Assembly: GCA_003225055.1 (NCBI GenBank)
Contig: QIAU01000208.1
Span: forward strand, 1-38,289
Origin: Acidobacteriota bacterium
Lineage (GTDB): Bacteria; Acidobacteriota; Terriglobia; Terriglobales; Acidobacteriaceae
Length of the DNA: 38,289 nt
Reading direction: 5' to 3'
The translations under genes were made by a program, and so were the position numbers. Below are positions 1-8,019 of the stretch, piece after piece. The notes beneath the pieces were generated by a model. It ran no database searches. It was not told the DNA's origin and worked only from the letters and a program-made list of their open reading frames with translations. Position 1 is the stretch's first letter, and every line of letters begins with the position of its first letter.

Positions 1-70
1 CGGCGGAACCAATCGCCGACGTAAGGCTGCCGCAGAGGATGTTCGGCAGGTGCAACTGTTCGGAGAATAA
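1..70 (+). CDS. C-terminal end of an upstream gene (partial)
   Basis: An open frame runs from position 2 to a TAA at 68-70 and encodes 22 residues ending in VQLFGE. It is Arg/Ala-rich and uses GC-rich codons like the neighbouring genes. It is cut by the window edge, so neither start nor family can be judged. A 6-bp hairpin with a CTCG loop follows at 114-129, before the lpxD promoter, and would suit a transcription end, although no T-tract follows it. The frame could be chance. Confidence 0.35.
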   Translation, partial: GGTNRRRKAAAEDVRQVQLFGE

Positions 71-113
71 CGCGGGGCGAGCAGTCACTACCTAGGCCCG
101 AGACGCCCTCGTT

Positions 114-129
114 TGGGCTCTCGAGCCCA
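114..129 (+). terminator. Hairpin between the upstream gene and lpxD
   Basis: TGGGCT and AGCCCA form a perfect 6-bp stem around a CTCG loop. There is no T-run after it, so an intrinsic terminator is only one possibility. Confidence 0.25.
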
Positions 130-157
130 GCTCGACTCACGGCCGGCTCACCTCCTT

Positions 158-163
158 TACAAT
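158..163 (+). promoter_or_regulatory. -10-like box TACAAT of lpxD
   Basis: TACAAT lies 15 nt before the lpxD ATG at 179, which would give a leader of only about 8-10 nt. No good -35 is visible at the standard distance (closest is TCGACT at 132-137, too far). The same TACAAT/TATAAT hugging of the start codon recurs at 11552 and 15599. Confidence 0.4.
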
Positions 164-178
164 CGCAGGTCAAAATCT

Positions 179-1180
179 ATGAAACTGGCAGAACTCGCAT
201 CGGCAATTGACGCGCGACTCGAAAACGGCTCGCCGGATACGGAAATTACCGGCGTCTGCGGCATCGAAGAAGCCGCCACGGGACACGTCACGTTTCTGGC
301 CAACCCAAAGTATGCCGCCCGAGCTAAGGCAACTCGAGCTTCGGCGGTGATCGTGTCGGAAGACTTCCCGGTCGCGCCGACGGCCATGCTGCGCTCGAAG
401 AATCCGTACCTGGCATTCGCGCACGCTCTCGCACTCTTCTATCAGCCGCCGAAATACGGCCCCGGCGTGCATCCTACGGCGATTATTCATCCCTCGGCGA
501 AGATCGGCCCTGGGGCGCATATTGGGCCGTACGTGGTGGTTGATGAAAATGTTGAGATTGGCAGGAACGCGGTGCTACTGGCACACGTGGTGATTTATCG
601 CGGAACCAAGATTGGAAACAATTTCTTCGCTCACGCCCACGCCGTGGTCAGGGAGTACTGCCGGCTGGGAGATTCGGTAATTCTCCAGAACGGGGCGGTG
701 ATTGGTGCCGACGGCTTCGGCTTCGCCAAGGACGACGGCGGCCGATGGCAGAAAATTGTGCAGTCCGGGCCAGCCATCCTGGAGGAGGAAGTCGAAGTGC
801 AAGCGAACGCTTGCGTGGATCGCGCCAGCGTTGGTGAAACTCATGTGGCCCGTGGGGCCAAGATCGACAATCTAGCTCAGGTCGGACATGGGTCGAGCGT
901 CGGCGAAAACACGTTGCTTTGCGCCCAGGTGGGCTTAGCGGGGTCCACGGAAGTCGGCAACAACGTGATTCTGGCCGGCCAGGTTGGCGTGGCAGGACAC
1001 TGCAAGATCGGCGATGGCGTCATTGCGACCGCCCAGAGTGGCATTCCCAATGACGTGCCGGACAAGGCCGTGGTCAGCGGCTATCCGGCGATTGATAACA
1101 AACTCTGGCTACGGTGCGTGGCAGTATTCAATCGCTTGCCGGAAATGGCCAAATCCTTGCGAACGAAACCGGCAGAATAG
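179..1180 (+). CDS. lpxD: UDP-3-O-(3-hydroxyacyl)glucosamine N-acyltransferase LpxD
   Basis: LpxD transfers a 3-hydroxyacyl chain from acyl-ACP to the 2-amino group of UDP-3-O-acylglucosamine, the third step of lipid A synthesis, in the cytoplasm. The 333-residue protein has the N-terminal uridine-binding domain (about 1-100), then a long run of hexapeptide repeats (about 100-310) that build the left-handed beta-helix. The family block IGADGFGFA is present. His237 in AQVGHG matches the catalytic His239 of the E. coli enzyme. I chose ATG 179 because the protein then starts MKLAELASAI, as the family does; an in-frame upstream start at 113 would add 22 residues unlike the family. No lpxA, lpxB or fabZ is next to it, so lipid A genes are dispersed. 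It converges on the plsC-end operon. Confidence 0.95.
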   Translation: MKLAELASAIDARLENGSPDTEITGVCGIEEAATGHVTFLANPKYAARAKATRASAVIVSEDFPVAPTAMLRSKNPYLAFAHALALFYQPPKYGPGVHPTAIIHPSAKIGPGAHIGPYVVVDENVEIGRNAVLLAHVVIYRGTKIGNNFFAHAHAVVREYCRLGDSVILQNGAVIGADGFGFAKDDGGRWQKIVQSGPAILEEEVEVQANACVDRASVGETHVARGAKIDNLAQVGHGSSVGENTLLCAQVGLAGSTEVGNNVILAGQVGVAGHCKIGDGVIATAQSGIPNDVPDKAVVSGYPAIDNKLWLRCVAVFNRLPEMAKSLRTKPAE

Positions 1181-1212
1181 ACTAGGCGCTGGTTTAAGGC
1201 CGTACCCTGAGG

Positions 1213-1304
1213 CAGGCGCCCGCCTGGCGAAAGATCTCGCGCACAAGGGCTACAGACCTTGTACGGGACGCCAGATCCTTCATCGGCTTGAGCCGGTTCA
1301 GGAT
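1213..1304. terminator. Two stem-loops between convergent lpxD and plsC
   Basis: CAGGCG-CC-CGCCTG (1213-1226) and CGGC-TTGA-GCCG (1284-1295, with ATCCT/AGGAT arms at 1275-1279 and 1300-1304) are both perfect inverted repeats in the 139-bp gap between two convergent genes. Neither has a T-tract, so termination in either direction is plausible but unproven. Confidence 0.3.
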
Positions 1305-1319
1305 GACCAGATGTTCTGC

Positions 1320-2063
1320 CTAAATGCTCTGCCCGCCGTTCGCCCGCACTTCGAGTTCCGCCCGGTAATCGACCGGCAAGCCGCGGTTAATAACTTCCCA
1401 CACCTTGGCCATCAGGCATTCCCGCGAGACAAAATCTTTCGGCTCGATTGGTTCATGAAAGATCACCGTAACCCAACCGGGCTTGATCGAGAACCTTCGC
1501 TTAGGCATGACGTTGTGGGTACCCGCGATGGTCACGGGAACTACCGGGATGCCGGCTTCCATCGCCAAATAGAACGGCCCCTTTTTGAAAGGCAGCGGCT
1601 TGCCGTCGAAGGAGCGCTTCCCTTCCACGTAGATTGTCATGTTGATCCCCTGCCGCAGCACCCTAGAGGCCTCCCGAACTGCCGCAATACCTGCCTCACG
1701 ATTCCCGCGATCCACGGCGACCAGCGATCCCAGCCGCATGGTTTTTCCCAGAATGGGATATTGGAAAAGTTCTTTCTTCACCATCACCGAGGTGCGGCCG
1801 GGAATTAATGGGATCAGAATGGGAGGATCGAGATTTGATACGTGGTTGGACATGAAGATGTAGTTACGCGTGGGATCGAGGCCATCTAGCCCGACGGTTT
1901 CTACCCGCACTCCCGCCAGCCGGATACCCGTCCAGGCGCCCCACATCGCCATGCGGTATAAGAAATCCACACGCCCAGTCAGGAATGTCCAGGGGAAACC
2001 TACGAGAGCGGCCACCGGCAGCACAGCCGTCCAGAACGCGAGCATCAGGATGGTTCGGATCAC
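1320..2063 (-). CDS. plsC: 1-acyl-sn-glycerol-3-phosphate acyltransferase (PlsC family)
   Basis: This membrane-bound enzyme of the PlsC/LPLAT family (247 aa) would acylate lysophosphatidic acid to phosphatidic acid on the cytoplasmic face of the inner membrane. An N-terminal hydrophobic segment covers about residues 5-30. The catalytic HX4D box is His74-Asp79 (NHVSNLD). The second family block, usually FPEGTRS, reads YVEGKRS at 145-151, so the Pro and Thr are replaced while Glu147, Gly148 and Arg150 stay. A third block, GIPVVPVTI, follows. The start is a GTG that overlaps the stop of the upstream M61 gene by 4 bp (GTGA), indicating translational coupling. It is the last gene of the ldcA-mpl-M61-plsC run. 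Which acyl acceptor it uses cannot be told from sequence. Confidence 0.85.
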   Translation of the reverse strand: MIRTILMLAFWTAVLPVAALVGFPWTFLTGRVDFLYRMAMWGAWTGIRLAGVRVETVGLDGLDPTRNYIFMSNHVSNLDPPILIPLIPGRTSVMVKKELFQYPILGKTMRLGSLVAVDRGNREAGIAAVREASRVLRQGINMTIYVEGKRSFDGKPLPFKKGPFYLAMEAGIPVVPVTIAGTHNVMPKRRFSIKPGWVTVIFHEPIEPKDFVSRECLMAKVWEVINRGLPVDYRAELEVRANGGQSI

Positions 2064-3889
2064 GGTTGCGCGTCTCCCGGGTTTTGATCTTCACCCGCCA
2101 GCCAGGCGGCACGGCGGGCACGCTGCTGGAGGGTGACATTGTCGGCGTCCTGCAATTCAAATTCAACTTCCTCGCGACTTCCCAGCGTCCAGGAAAGCTC
2201 CCTCTGCCCGCTGCTGCCGCGAACCCTGAGGTGAACCTTGTCGCCCGGACGCAGACTGGCAAATTGCTCTTCCGGCTCGGATGTCGCGGGCCGGCCATTG
2301 AGCTCCAGAATCGTATCCCCCTCCGACAGCCCTGCCGCTTCCGCTTCTCCCCCGGAGACTACGGCGCCCACCGCCGGCGGGGCGCCAAAACCGCGTAGCG
2401 GAGTGAACCCGGGATCGGCAACCACCATCGTATCGCGGACTAAACGCAGTCCAACCGTCTTAAAAAAATCGTCGTAGGGAATCGCTTCCGTTGCGGCCAC
2501 ATACTTTTGAAAGAACCATCCGAGATCGGTGTGCGCTATGGCTTCGGCAGCCTGGCGGATCCCGTCGGAATCGGGAAAGCAGCGGCCCTGCTTGGCGTAG
2601 TGCTCGTTCATCCAATGAAATACATCGCGCAGCGATTCTGCTCCATGACTTGCCTCTCGCACTTCCAGATCCAGTATCACACCCAGGAGTTCGCCCTTGT
2701 TGTAATAGGAAATGCTGCGTTGGGGAACGCGATAATAACTGTATTTTTCCAGCCATGCGTCAAGGCTCGACTCCTCGGCCGACTGCGTGTTGTGGGCAGG
2801 CCGCCGCTCGAAGGCGGTGATCTGGTCGGCAAGGTCCCGAAGATATCGCGGTTCATCCAGCAGCCCAGCGCGCAACAAGATGTACGGCGCAACCGTGCTG
2901 GTTACTCCCTCGCTGAACCACAGCGATGGCGTGTAGTTTTCCCGCGTGTAGTCGATCGGCTCGAGTGACTGGGGACGAATACGCTTAACGTTCCACAAAT
3001 GAAAAAACTCATGCGCCGTCACGTCGGACAAGTATTCCGGATGAGCCGCAAGAACACCTCGGTTGAGCTCAATCGCGGTGGAGTTGGAGTGCTCCATACC
3101 ACCCCGGCCCGGTCCGCCTGGGAAGTGGTAGATGAAAACGTAGTGATCAAACGGGCGGTCGTCCATCCAACTCGTTGCCGCCACGACTATCTTCTTCACC
3201 ATGGTAACGACTCGGTCCATGTCGTAGTCGGATGAGGCCGCGTCCACTACAACCCGGTAGGGCGCGCCGCCGGCTTGAAACGAAGTGTCTTTAAAAGTAC
3301 CGATCTCAACCGGTCCATCAACCAGTTGATCGTAATTCGCCGCTCGAAACTCGCTGGCGGCCGTCGCTCGGAGAGCGGTAGCGATGCGCCAGCTGGGAGG
3401 TAGATCTACGAAGCGAACTCCCATCTCCAGATTGCGGCCTTCGACGGGATACATCAGGATTTCTGCGAGATTGAAAAAACCGTGCGCAGAGCTCAGTTGC
3501 GCTCCGTAGGGGCCGGCCTGGTCCGCGACGATCTCGTATTCGACCCGTGCACCCTGTTCCGCTCCCCTGATGCGCCAGGTGGTTTTGTCGAGGGTGCGAA
3601 CGGAAAGCGCCTTTCCTTCACCGTCCTGTGCCTTCACCCAGTTCACATACTGGGCAAAGTCCCGGATTTGGTAAAGCGCGTTCCACACCGGCAGTTGAAG
3701 GTCACGTTCGGCCGGTCCAGGAGCAAGATCGATGTCAACCTTCACCAGGTGGTCGGCGGGATGCGCAAGCGACACCGTGTAGCGGATCGGAGCCGGTTTG
3801 GCCGCTTGCAACTTCTGCGCGCATGTGCAACCACCCAGAACCACGACGACGAGAAAAAGCGTCAGCTTTACCCGGTCAGTTCGGATCAC
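2060..3889 (-). CDS. M61-family aminopeptidase with PDZ domain, lipoprotein
   Basis: This 609-residue protein is a member of peptidase family M61 (glycyl aminopeptidase type). The zinc site AHEFFHLWNVKRIRP (HEXXH near residue 290) is followed by the downstream Glu in FSEGVTS, and an exopeptidase-like GGMEH block lies just before it. A C-terminal PDZ domain (about 500-585) contains the GDTILELNGR signature. The N-terminus is hydrophobic and ends in LGGC, a good lipobox, so it is probably a lipoprotein facing the periplasm. The start is GTG, overlapping the mpl stop by 4 bp; its own stop overlaps plsC likewise. Family members release N-terminal Gly/Ala from peptides, which would fit a neighbour of murein-recycling genes, but that link is inference. 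Confidence 0.88.
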   Translation of the reverse strand: MIRTDRVKLTLFLVVVVLGGCTCAQKLQAAKPAPIRYTVSLAHPADHLVKVDIDLAPGPAERDLQLPVWNALYQIRDFAQYVNWVKAQDGEGKALSVRTLDKTTWRIRGAEQGARVEYEIVADQAGPYGAQLSSAHGFFNLAEILMYPVEGRNLEMGVRFVDLPPSWRIATALRATAASEFRAANYDQLVDGPVEIGTFKDTSFQAGGAPYRVVVDAASSDYDMDRVVTMVKKIVVAATSWMDDRPFDHYVFIYHFPGGPGRGGMEHSNSTAIELNRGVLAAHPEYLSDVTAHEFFHLWNVKRIRPQSLEPIDYTRENYTPSLWFSEGVTSTVAPYILLRAGLLDEPRYLRDLADQITAFERRPAHNTQSAEESSLDAWLEKYSYYRVPQRSISYYNKGELLGVILDLEVREASHGAESLRDVFHWMNEHYAKQGRCFPDSDGIRQAAEAIAHTDLGWFFQKYVAATEAIPYDDFFKTVGLRLVRDTMVVADPGFTPLRGFGAPPAVGAVVSGGEAEAAGLSEGDTILELNGRPATSEPEEQFASLRPGDKVHLRVRGSSGQRELSWTLGSREEVEFELQDADNVTLQQRARRAAWLAGEDQNPGDAQP

Positions 3890-5352
3890 GCTTTGGTTGG
3901 CGCCTCCAAAGTTTTTTTGGCAGAGCTCGGGGCTGAGGCATTGGCGGCTATGAGCTTCAATCGCTGGGGCAGCTTCTCATAAATACCGCCAAAGCCGCCA
4001 TTCGAAAGGATGGCTACCACGTCACCGGAGCGCATTTCCGGAGCCGCGCCGGCGATAATCGAATCCACGTCGGCGATGACGCGCGCGCGCCGCCCGTACT
4101 TGCCTATCTGGTCCGATACCGCGTCAAGGTTGAGCCGCTCAGCTTGCGGAATGGCGTCCGCCTTAAAGACGCTTGCGATGACCACTTCGTCGGCCAGGGC
4201 CAGACTTTTTGCCAGGTCATCCTGAAACACGTTGCGCCGAAGGGTGTTGGAGCGGGGCTCAAGAATCGCCCACAGGCGCGCTCCAGGATAACGGGAGCGC
4301 AAGGCCGCCAATGTGCCGGCAATCGCGGTGGGGTGATGAGCGAAATCGTCGATGATCGTGATGCCGTTGACCTGCGCCTTCACTTCCAAACGGCGCTTGA
4401 CGCTCTTAAAGATCTTGAGCGCCGCCGCAATTTCTTCTTTAGATATCCCATAATCAAAGGCCAACGCCGCCGCAGCGGTGGCATTCCATACGTTGTATTC
4501 CCCACCCAGCGAAAACTCGAAATCGGCCCAGTGCTGTTCATCATGCAGCACCGACCATGTGGTTCGAGTCTGCTCCAACTTCAGATTGGTGACTCGCCAG
4601 GTTGCGTGGTTGCTCGATCCGTAGCGCTCGACGGGACAGAATGCCCGGCTGACACATCGTTGAACACTCTCGCCCATGTCATGGGCAATCAGGCGCCCCC
4701 GGCGCGGCAGCAGGTTAACCAGCCGTTGGAAAGCAGTTTCCACCGCGTCCAAGTCCTGGTAGATATCGGCATGGTCAAATTCCACCGAGGTCAGAACTGC
4801 TGAATCGGGAAAGTAGTGCAGGAATTTTGGGCCCTTGTCGAAGAACGCGGTATCGTACTCGTCGCCTTCCAGAATAAAGTACCGCCCCTGGCCGATCGCG
4901 AAGCTGCTGCCAAAATTTTCGGCGATCCCCCCGATCAGAAACGACGGCTGCCGTCCTGAAGTGTGGAAAATCCATGAAAGCATCGACGTGGTTGTGGTTT
5001 TCCCGTGAGTCCCGGCAACGACCAGCACCTCTTTGCCGCGCAGAAACTCGTCGTGCAGGATCTGGGGCAGAGAGCAGAACGGAAGGCGCTCATCCAACAC
5101 GTATTCCAGTTCAACATTGCCACGAGAAATTGCATTGCCCACCACGACCAAGTCAGGCTTCGGCTGCAGGTTTGCCAGTGAAAACGGCTGGTAGACGGGG
5201 ATCTGAAGCGAGTCCAAGAAATTCGACATTGGCGGATACGCCGCCAGGTCCGAGCCGGTCACCTTGAACCGACGTTGTTTGAGCATGCCGGCCAGCGAAG
5301 CCATCGCCGTGCCGCAGATACCGATTAAATGAACGTGCTTCTTTTGCGTCAT
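3886..5352 (-). CDS. mpl: UDP-N-acetylmuramate:L-alanyl-gamma-D-glutamyl-meso-DAP ligase Mpl
   Basis: Mpl joins the recycled tripeptide L-Ala-gamma-D-Glu-meso-DAP to UDP-MurNAc in the cytoplasm, bypassing MurC-MurE. The 488-residue protein has the Mur-ligase order: N-terminal Rossmann-like UDP-binding domain starting HLIGICGTAMASLAG, the central ATPase domain with P-loop GTHGKTTTT (114-122), and the C-terminal domain with DDFAHHPTAI. The GICGTAM N-terminus and long length fit Mpl better than MurC. The ATG overlaps the ldcA stop (ATGA) and the stop overlaps the M61 GTG, so the genes are translated as a coupled set. The LD-carboxypeptidase directly upstream acts in the same recycling pathway and supports the call. 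Confidence 0.9.
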   Translation of the reverse strand: MTQKKHVHLIGICGTAMASLAGMLKQRRFKVTGSDLAAYPPMSNFLDSLQIPVYQPFSLANLQPKPDLVVVGNAISRGNVELEYVLDERLPFCSLPQILHDEFLRGKEVLVVAGTHGKTTTTSMLSWIFHTSGRQPSFLIGGIAENFGSSFAIGQGRYFILEGDEYDTAFFDKGPKFLHYFPDSAVLTSVEFDHADIYQDLDAVETAFQRLVNLLPRRGRLIAHDMGESVQRCVSRAFCPVERYGSSNHATWRVTNLKLEQTRTTWSVLHDEQHWADFEFSLGGEYNVWNATAAAALAFDYGISKEEIAAALKIFKSVKRRLEVKAQVNGITIIDDFAHHPTAIAGTLAALRSRYPGARLWAILEPRSNTLRRNVFQDDLAKSLALADEVVIASVFKADAIPQAERLNLDAVSDQIGKYGRRARVIADVDSIIAGAAPEMRSGDVVAILSNGGFGGIYEKLPQRLKLIAANASAPSSAKKTLEAPTKA

Positions 5353-6323
5353 GATCTGGATCGAGCCGTAGCTGTCGCGGGGGTGGTAGCCGCCTCGAGA
5401 ATCTTTAAGCTCACTTCGGTGCCCTTCACGCGCAAGGCGGCTGGTGCGCCAATGGGCAAGGTGATGTTGCTATGCGTGACGTGTCCGGAGCGCAAGCCGA
5501 ACGCCACCGGTACGCCAAGGCGGCCAATCACCCGCAGCACGACTTCTTCCAGCGTGTAGCCTTGGTTGCGGGCTTGTACGCAATCCAGCATTTCGCCGAA
5601 GATGATTCCTTTTACACCCTCCAGCTTCCCGGCGAGTTGCAACTGCATGAGCATGCGGTCGACTTGGTACGGCTTGGTGGCGATGTCTTCCATGAAAAGG
5701 ATTGTGCCCTGGGTACGAATTTCATGCGGCGTACCCAGGCTCGCCACCAGCATAGACAAACACCCACCATACAGAATTCCTTCTGCTGTGCCTTCGATGA
5801 GCGGCTTCACATCGCCCACATCGAGTTCCCACTCAGAAATTCCTCCGACCGCTGCCTTCCAGGACGAGAGGTCAACTCCGTCGGGACGGGTGAAATCCTT
5901 GGTTATCATCGGTCCATGGAAGGCGACCATGCCGGCAGAATCGGCCAGCCAGGTGAGCAGGGTTGTGATGTCACTGTAGCCCACGAAAATTTTCGGATAG
6001 GGCACGATCTTCTGCGGCTGCAGCTTGCTGAGCAGGTAATTGGAACCGTAGCCGCCGCGGGCACAAATGATGGCCCGCACGTCGTCCCGCATGAACATCT
6101 CTTCCAACTCACCAGCGCGGCGCTCGATGGATCCCGCGAAGTACACATCCTGTTCCAGGATCGACTCGAAATAGAAAGGGTTATAGCCGAGTTCGCGCAC
6201 CGCCGCACAGCCTTTTTCGAGCAGATCTTGTTGAATGTTGCTGGCGGGCGCGATGATGCCGACCCTGTCGCCGGGTTGGAGCGCAGGCGGCTTGGCGCGC
6301 GAAGTCTGGAGTCCCCTCTGCAT
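5349..6323 (-). CDS. ldcA: LD-carboxypeptidase (peptidase S66, murein tetrapeptide)
   Basis: A family S66 serine peptidase of 324 residues that would remove the terminal D-Ala from murein tetrapeptides in the cytoplasm. The nucleophile is Ser94 in RGGYGS; the catalytic Glu lies in MEDI upstream of PYQVDRML, and the catalytic His in RSGHVTHSN near residue 285. The fold begins with GDRVGIIAPAS, as in the family. No signal peptide is seen, which fits the cytoplasmic recycling enzyme. It is the first gene of the coupled run with mpl (ATGA overlap), which would use the tripeptide it makes. The 116-bp gap before it (6324-6439) holds no gene and I see no clear promoter there. Confidence 0.9.
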   Translation of the reverse strand: MQRGLQTSRAKPPALQPGDRVGIIAPASNIQQDLLEKGCAAVRELGYNPFYFESILEQDVYFAGSIERRAGELEEMFMRDDVRAIICARGGYGSNYLLSKLQPQKIVPYPKIFVGYSDITTLLTWLADSAGMVAFHGPMITKDFTRPDGVDLSSWKAAVGGISEWELDVGDVKPLIEGTAEGILYGGCLSMLVASLGTPHEIRTQGTILFMEDIATKPYQVDRMLMQLQLAGKLEGVKGIIFGEMLDCVQARNQGYTLEEVVLRVIGRLGVPVAFGLRSGHVTHSNITLPIGAPAALRVKGTEVSLKILEAATTPATATARSRS

Positions 6324-6439
6324 GGATTTTCCATCTTAACAGCGAAGACCGGCTCCCGGTCGTGAGGCCAGCCGACCACAAGGCCAGCAACTTACGGCAT
6401 AGCTGACGCCCGCGGTGCGGTCGAACCGTGTAAGGCTCT

Positions 6440-7228
6440 TCACAGGAAAAACTCGCCGCGGCAGATGAGGCGCGCTGGACCGCGGAGATACACCTCATTT
6501 TCCCAGCGCACGGTCTGAATCCCACCCGGCGTGTGTACGCGGACCGGGGACTCGGCTCGCTGGGTTGCAATCGAAGCTACGGCCGAGGCGCAGGCACCGG
6601 TACCCGAGGAACGCGTCTCACCCACTCCCCGCTCAAAGAAACGCACGTCGATATTCTGCCTGTCTTTCATAATTACGAGTTCAACATTAATCCCATACTT
6701 GAAATCATGATGGCGCCCGATTTCTGCTGCCTCCGCCTGCCACCCGGGAACAAACTCGCTCACATAGACCACATAATGCGGATTGCCCATCGACACCGGA
6801 ATCCCGCGCACTTCACGAAAGGCAAGCTGGATCGAGAACTCATCGCCAACCTGGGGTTCTCCCATGGCAGTCTCAAAGTCGAATTTCATCGCGCTGCGAC
6901 TGGTCAAAGTCGAGGTTTTGACCCCTGCGCCGGTCCGGACCGTCACCTTCTCCTTGGCGTGCTCGGCGCAGAGGTGGGCGGCGACGCAACGCGTGCCATT
7001 GCCCGAGATCTCCGCTTCGGTGCCATCCGCATTGAAGAGGCGGGCACGAACATCGGCATCGGGAGCAGGAAAGAGCCACTCCACTCCATCGGCGCCGACG
7101 CCGTCGTGACGGTCACAGATGCGGCGGCTGAACGCCTCCAGATCGGCGGGGGCATGCATCCCGTCAATGATCAGAAAATCATTGCCGCAGGCGCTAGCCT
7201 TCACAAAAGGCACGATCGTCGGGGTCAT
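6440..7228 (-). CDS. dapF: Diaminopimelate epimerase family protein with both catalytic Cys replaced by Ser
   Basis: The 262-residue protein follows DapF along its whole length: GNDF near residue 15, DGVGADG (42-48), LFNADG (64-69), SMGNPH (146-151), ERGVGET (199-205) and a late TPGG. DapF converts LL-DAP to meso-DAP for lysine and peptidoglycan. In the E. coli and Haemophilus enzymes the two acid/base residues are cysteines in QCGNGARC and ACGSGA. Here these are Ser75 (ISGNGTRC) and Ser208 (SSGTGA), both TCG codons. Substrate-contact residues around them are kept, so the site is not decayed. It may be a Ser-type epimerase of this lineage, a slow enzyme, or an enzyme with another substrate. 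It overlaps the mgtC-family stop by 4 bp. Confidence 0.85.
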   Translation of the reverse strand: MTPTIVPFVKASACGNDFLIIDGMHAPADLEAFSRRICDRHDGVGADGVEWLFPAPDADVRARLFNADGTEAEISGNGTRCVAAHLCAEHAKEKVTVRTGAGVKTSTLTSRSAMKFDFETAMGEPQVGDEFSIQLAFREVRGIPVSMGNPHYVVYVSEFVPGWQAEAAEIGRHHDFKYGINVELVIMKDRQNIDVRFFERGVGETRSSGTGACASAVASIATQRAESPVRVHTPGGIQTVRWENEVYLRGPARLICRGEFFL

Positions 7229-7890
7229 TCGTGCTCAGTGGCGCCTAAGGTGGCCACACCGGAAAATACGGTGGATTCTTCCAGCAGGAGCTTGAGCTCA
7301 TCCTGCTCGTCCCCGGAACAATCGACACTGAAGATCACCCGATAGTGGCCAGGCGCGCCAGCCACATGCACGTTCTGCATTCTCTGTTGCTCCGCTTCGA
7401 GAATGCGGTTCAACTCCGCAATGGTTGTCTCCAGGCTCTCGCCGGTTACTTCGTAATTGAGCGACACCGATTTGAGAGAAAACCGTCGTTCCACATTGCC
7501 TAGTAGTGCCAACGCAACCAGGATCAAGCCAGTGGCAAAGACGGCCGTCAGGTACAGGCCGCCGCCTGCAGCCATGCCCACGGAAGCCACCACGAACAGC
7601 GTAGCCGCCGTGGTCAGCCCGGTAACCGAGCCGCGCGAATGCAGGATGGAACCCGCGCCGATAAAGCCGATGCCGGGAATAATCTGGGCCGCGATTCGCG
7701 TGTGGTCGCCCGGATGTTCCATCGCGAGTTGGTCCGAGAGGATGGTGAACATGGCCGCGCCAAAACAAATGAACATATTCGTACGCAGGCCAGCCGGTTT
7801 GTGATGGAGTTCCCGCTCCAGACCGATGATTCCACCCAGAAGCGCGGCTATTACCAGGCGCGTGATCGTCGAGGAGAGCACCGTCGACAT
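7225..7890 (-). CDS. MgtC/SapB family inner-membrane protein
   Basis: This is an MgtC-family membrane protein of 221 residues. The family signature LLGGIIGLERE occurs near the N-terminus, followed by GLRTNMFICFGAA and GIGFIGAGSIL, with about five hydrophobic helices in the first 145 residues and a soluble C-terminal domain (about 150-221) of ACT-like size. MgtC proteins act in growth at low magnesium and in control of membrane ATPases; the substrate or partner here is unknown. I prefer the ATG at 7890 because GGAGGAG lies just before it and the protein then starts close to the first helix; an upstream in-frame ATG at 7959 would add 23 residues and has no visible ribosome site. Its stop overlaps the dapF-like start. 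Confidence 0.85.
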   Translation of the reverse strand: MSTVLSSTITRLVIAALLGGIIGLERELHHKPAGLRTNMFICFGAAMFTILSDQLAMEHPGDHTRIAAQIIPGIGFIGAGSILHSRGSVTGLTTAATLFVVASVGMAAGGGLYLTAVFATGLILVALALLGNVERRFSLKSVSLNYEVTGESLETTIAELNRILEAEQQRMQNVHVAGAPGHYRVIFSVDCSGDEQDELKLLLEESTVFSGVATLGATEHE

Positions 7891-8019
7891 CTCTCCTCCC
7901 AGCCGCTCGATGATGTGTCGAATCGGTTCCATCACGCTCGTTGCCGCGGATTTTATCATTGTGACAACCAGCTGCTCTGACTTTCAGGCAACAGCGCGTT
8001 AACCCGGGAGATTACCCGA

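Noticed and set aside
5472-6365. 297-codon plus-strand frame
   Set aside because: Antisense to ldcA, whose catalytic triad is complete.
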